From Silene noctiflora (taxonomy: Eukaryota > Streptophyta > Magnoliopsida > Caryophyllales > Caryophyllaceae), in contig VHZZ01000956.1 of the NCBI GenBank assembly GCA_009801015.1, forward strand, positions 38,868 through 59,261: 20,394 nucleotides of DNA, read 5' to 3'. Under the pieces are notes generated by a model. The model saw nothing but the letters and a program-made list of their open reading frames with translations, had not been told where the DNA came from and did not search any database. Positions 18,805-20,394 of this stretch are shown piece after piece; position 1 is the first letter of the stretch; each line of letters starts with the position of its first letter. The translations under genes and the position numbers were made by a program.

Positions 18805-19195
18805 CCTGAAATAGACCCGGCAAAGGCAACTCGACCCGAAAAGGCTGACCTGAAACCCGTATTGATCCGAACAACATCATTCGAATGTGACCCGAAATCC
18901 GAATTGACTCGACCCGGCCCGAACATGACTCGAGCTTTCTTGACCCATAACTGACCCGACTTGATCCGAAACCACCCAACCCGAAAATGACCCGATAAAA
19001 CATAACTCTAATTGAATTGAAAAGGCTTGAAATGACCTTTTCTCTCTTATTTATTAACTCGAAAATGACCCGACCTGAAATAACTTGGCCCGCTTGACCC
19101 TAAACAGACCCGAAACCCGAAATGACCCGAGCCGACCTTAATTAACCCGAAATCAATGAGAGATCTGAACTGACCCGACCCAACCCTGACCCGTT
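18805..19195. repeat. degenerate ACCCGA/TGACCCGA minisatellite-like block
   Basis: Dozens of GACCCGA, ACCCGAAA and TGACCCGAC motifs are spread irregularly through about 390 bp, separated by AT-rich spacers. The block is much richer in C on this strand than its surroundings. Such blocks occur at many dispersed sites in plant genomes and often lie inside transposons. Confidence 0.85.
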
Positions 19196-20035
19196 TGCCA
19201 TGTATGTCGAGTGAGTTGTAAGAGGCGTGAGCCTCCTAGCGTGTCGGTGGGGCGTGTCTGATTGAAGATTCTCGCATGGTTACGGAATAATTCTGACCCA
19301 ATGTCGACTTCATGAGGTCGGAGGATATTTTGAATTTGGACTCGAGTTTCACATTTTGGACTCGATTTTGACTCTACTTAATGTCATTTTGAAACTTACA
19401 ATATCTAGAAAACATTTTAGATATTAAAAAATATATTCCGAGTTTCACGAACAATTCTCTCATGAAATATTGACTCTACGCACCTTTATCCGATTATTAT
19501 CGGGCGTCATTTGAAAGCCATAGATACAGGGTATCTACAACTCTATATAATGTAGGCTATCCTAGTTTGGTTGGGTTACACTCAAAGGCCCAAATGTTTG
19601 GGGTTATGGGGTATGATATGCATACTGTTGAGAACTTAACGGGCACATTGCATACTGTTAAAAACTTTAGATTAAGTTTATTGAATTTGAATCTCTTCAT
19701 TTCTTTATCTTTATTTCCTTTCTAACATATCCAATATTTTATTATATTTTCTTTATTTTTTCATTCAAATTTTATTTTTATAAAACGATTACAAGCATTG
19801 AATCATCAAAGGAATTGATCCGGACCGTTTATAGGAAATGGAGGTCCATTTCTATTGAGAAAATGGAGAGAATCCAGAATTTGTATGGTTTAAGTGTTAA
19901 ATAATCAAATTAATATTTAATTATATAAAATAATTAAATATAAGACTTATAAGCATTTGTAGGACAAATGTCGAAAGTCGAAATATTAATATAAATAAGT
20001 AAGATAGAAAAAACCCCACATATGGTAAAATGGCT

Positions 20036-20062
20036 ATAAGACAACTACAATAGTTGTCTTAT
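20036..20062. repeat. perfect 12-bp inverted repeat (hairpin)
   Basis: ATAAGACAACTA at 20036-20047 and its exact reverse complement at 20051-20062 are separated by CAA. It could be the collapsed core of a foldback MITE. Confidence 0.9.
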
Positions 20063-20151
20063 GGAACTCTACAAGCTTGGATGATCACTCATTCCTTAGC
20101 TTTCAATGGAGAAGGCCTCCTCTTGATTGCACCCAAGATTTCACCCAAATA

Positions 20152-20184
20152 CTACTAATATTATTAACTAGATAATATTAGTAG
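20152..20184. repeat. perfect 13-bp inverted repeat (hairpin)
   Basis: CTACTAATATTAT at 20152-20164 pairs exactly with 20172-20184 around a 7-nt loop. It lies 90 bp downstream of the other hairpin in otherwise unassigned DNA. Confidence 0.9.
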
Positions 20185-20394
20185 AAACCTTGAATATTAC
20201 TACAAAATATTACGTAATTTATTTTCGCAGTACGTTTTTTACTCATCTCAGTACATTTTATCAATTATTTTCCATTTGCTACCCCTCACCAAAAAGTCAA
20301 ACATAACTTAATTCTCTCAATTTCTAACCCTACTTTCTCTCAAATCAAAACGAATTTGTTCAATTATAGATGATAATATAAGTGTAAAACAGAT

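Larger units (their letters stand above)
19200..20394. other. unassigned downstream AT-rich DNA
   Basis: No gene is supported. A short direct repeat GCATACTGTT(G/A)A(G/A)AACTT occurs at 19620 and 19650. The stretch ending GGGTATCTACA near 19530-19540 resembles retrotransposon LTR sequence, but I find no partner repeat in the window. Two strong hairpins occur at 20036-20062 and 20152-20184. Confidence 0.5.

Noticed and set aside
18450-19003. Small proteins on either strand of the foldback and ACCCGA region
   Set aside because: Similar peptides on opposite strands are by-products of the inverted repeat, and the ACCCGA frame is low-complexity.
18805-19195. Interstitial telomeric repeat or CRISPR-like array
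   Set aside because: The motif is ACCCGA-type and irregular, not CCCTAAA, and there are no uniform repeats with unique spacers; the DNA is from a plant nucleus.

Overview
The window is nuclear DNA from a flowering plant, most likely a eudicot. It is AT-rich, has long AT-rich GT-AG introns, and carries many plant-type transposable element relics. I cannot name the species; some repeats look like those of Caryophyllales, but that is only an impression.

It holds one complete protein-coding gene on the + strand, from ATG at 1005 to TGA at 17774. I assembled 16 coding exons by hand. All 15 introns are GT-AG, the reading frame closes through every junction, and the product is 831 residues. The protein is a SAC-domain phosphoinositide phosphatase with an intact CX5R(T) catalytic loop (Cys490 to Arg496). 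Its length, soluble C-terminus and RSRH-AGTR motif place it with the plant SAC1-SAC5 (FIG4-like) clade, known in Arabidopsis to act on PI(3,5)P2 at endomembranes and the vacuole. Coding sequence is 2,496 bp of a 16.8-kb span, so about 85% of the gene is intron.

Layout: 1-271 looks like the 3' end of a Helitron. 272-1004 is the promoter and 5' leader, with a 21-codon upstream ORF. Introns hold most of the structure: a compound TG/TGG microsatellite (intron 1); a tandem duplication that copies the intron 5/exon 6 splice acceptor; a roughly 1.7-kb non-autonomous LTR retroelement with a foldback MITE nested in its 3' LTR (intron 9); a 1,020-bp Mutator-like MITE with perfect 9-bp target duplications and a 243-bp internal duplication (intron 13); a 382-bp GGCGCC-rich element with 8-9 bp target duplications (intron 14); a Stowaway MITE with TA target duplications (intron 15); and three SINE-like fragments. 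Downstream (17775-20394) come the probable 3' UTR, a foldback repeat, an ACCCGA-type degenerate minisatellite and unassigned AT-rich DNA with two strong short hairpins. I see no second gene there.

I found no new multi-gene system. The observations most worth following are the duplicated splice acceptor before exon 6, the Mutator-like element that seems to carry a duplicated leader-like sequence, the nested retroelement, and a frame-preserving 18-nt candidate microexon in intron 3.
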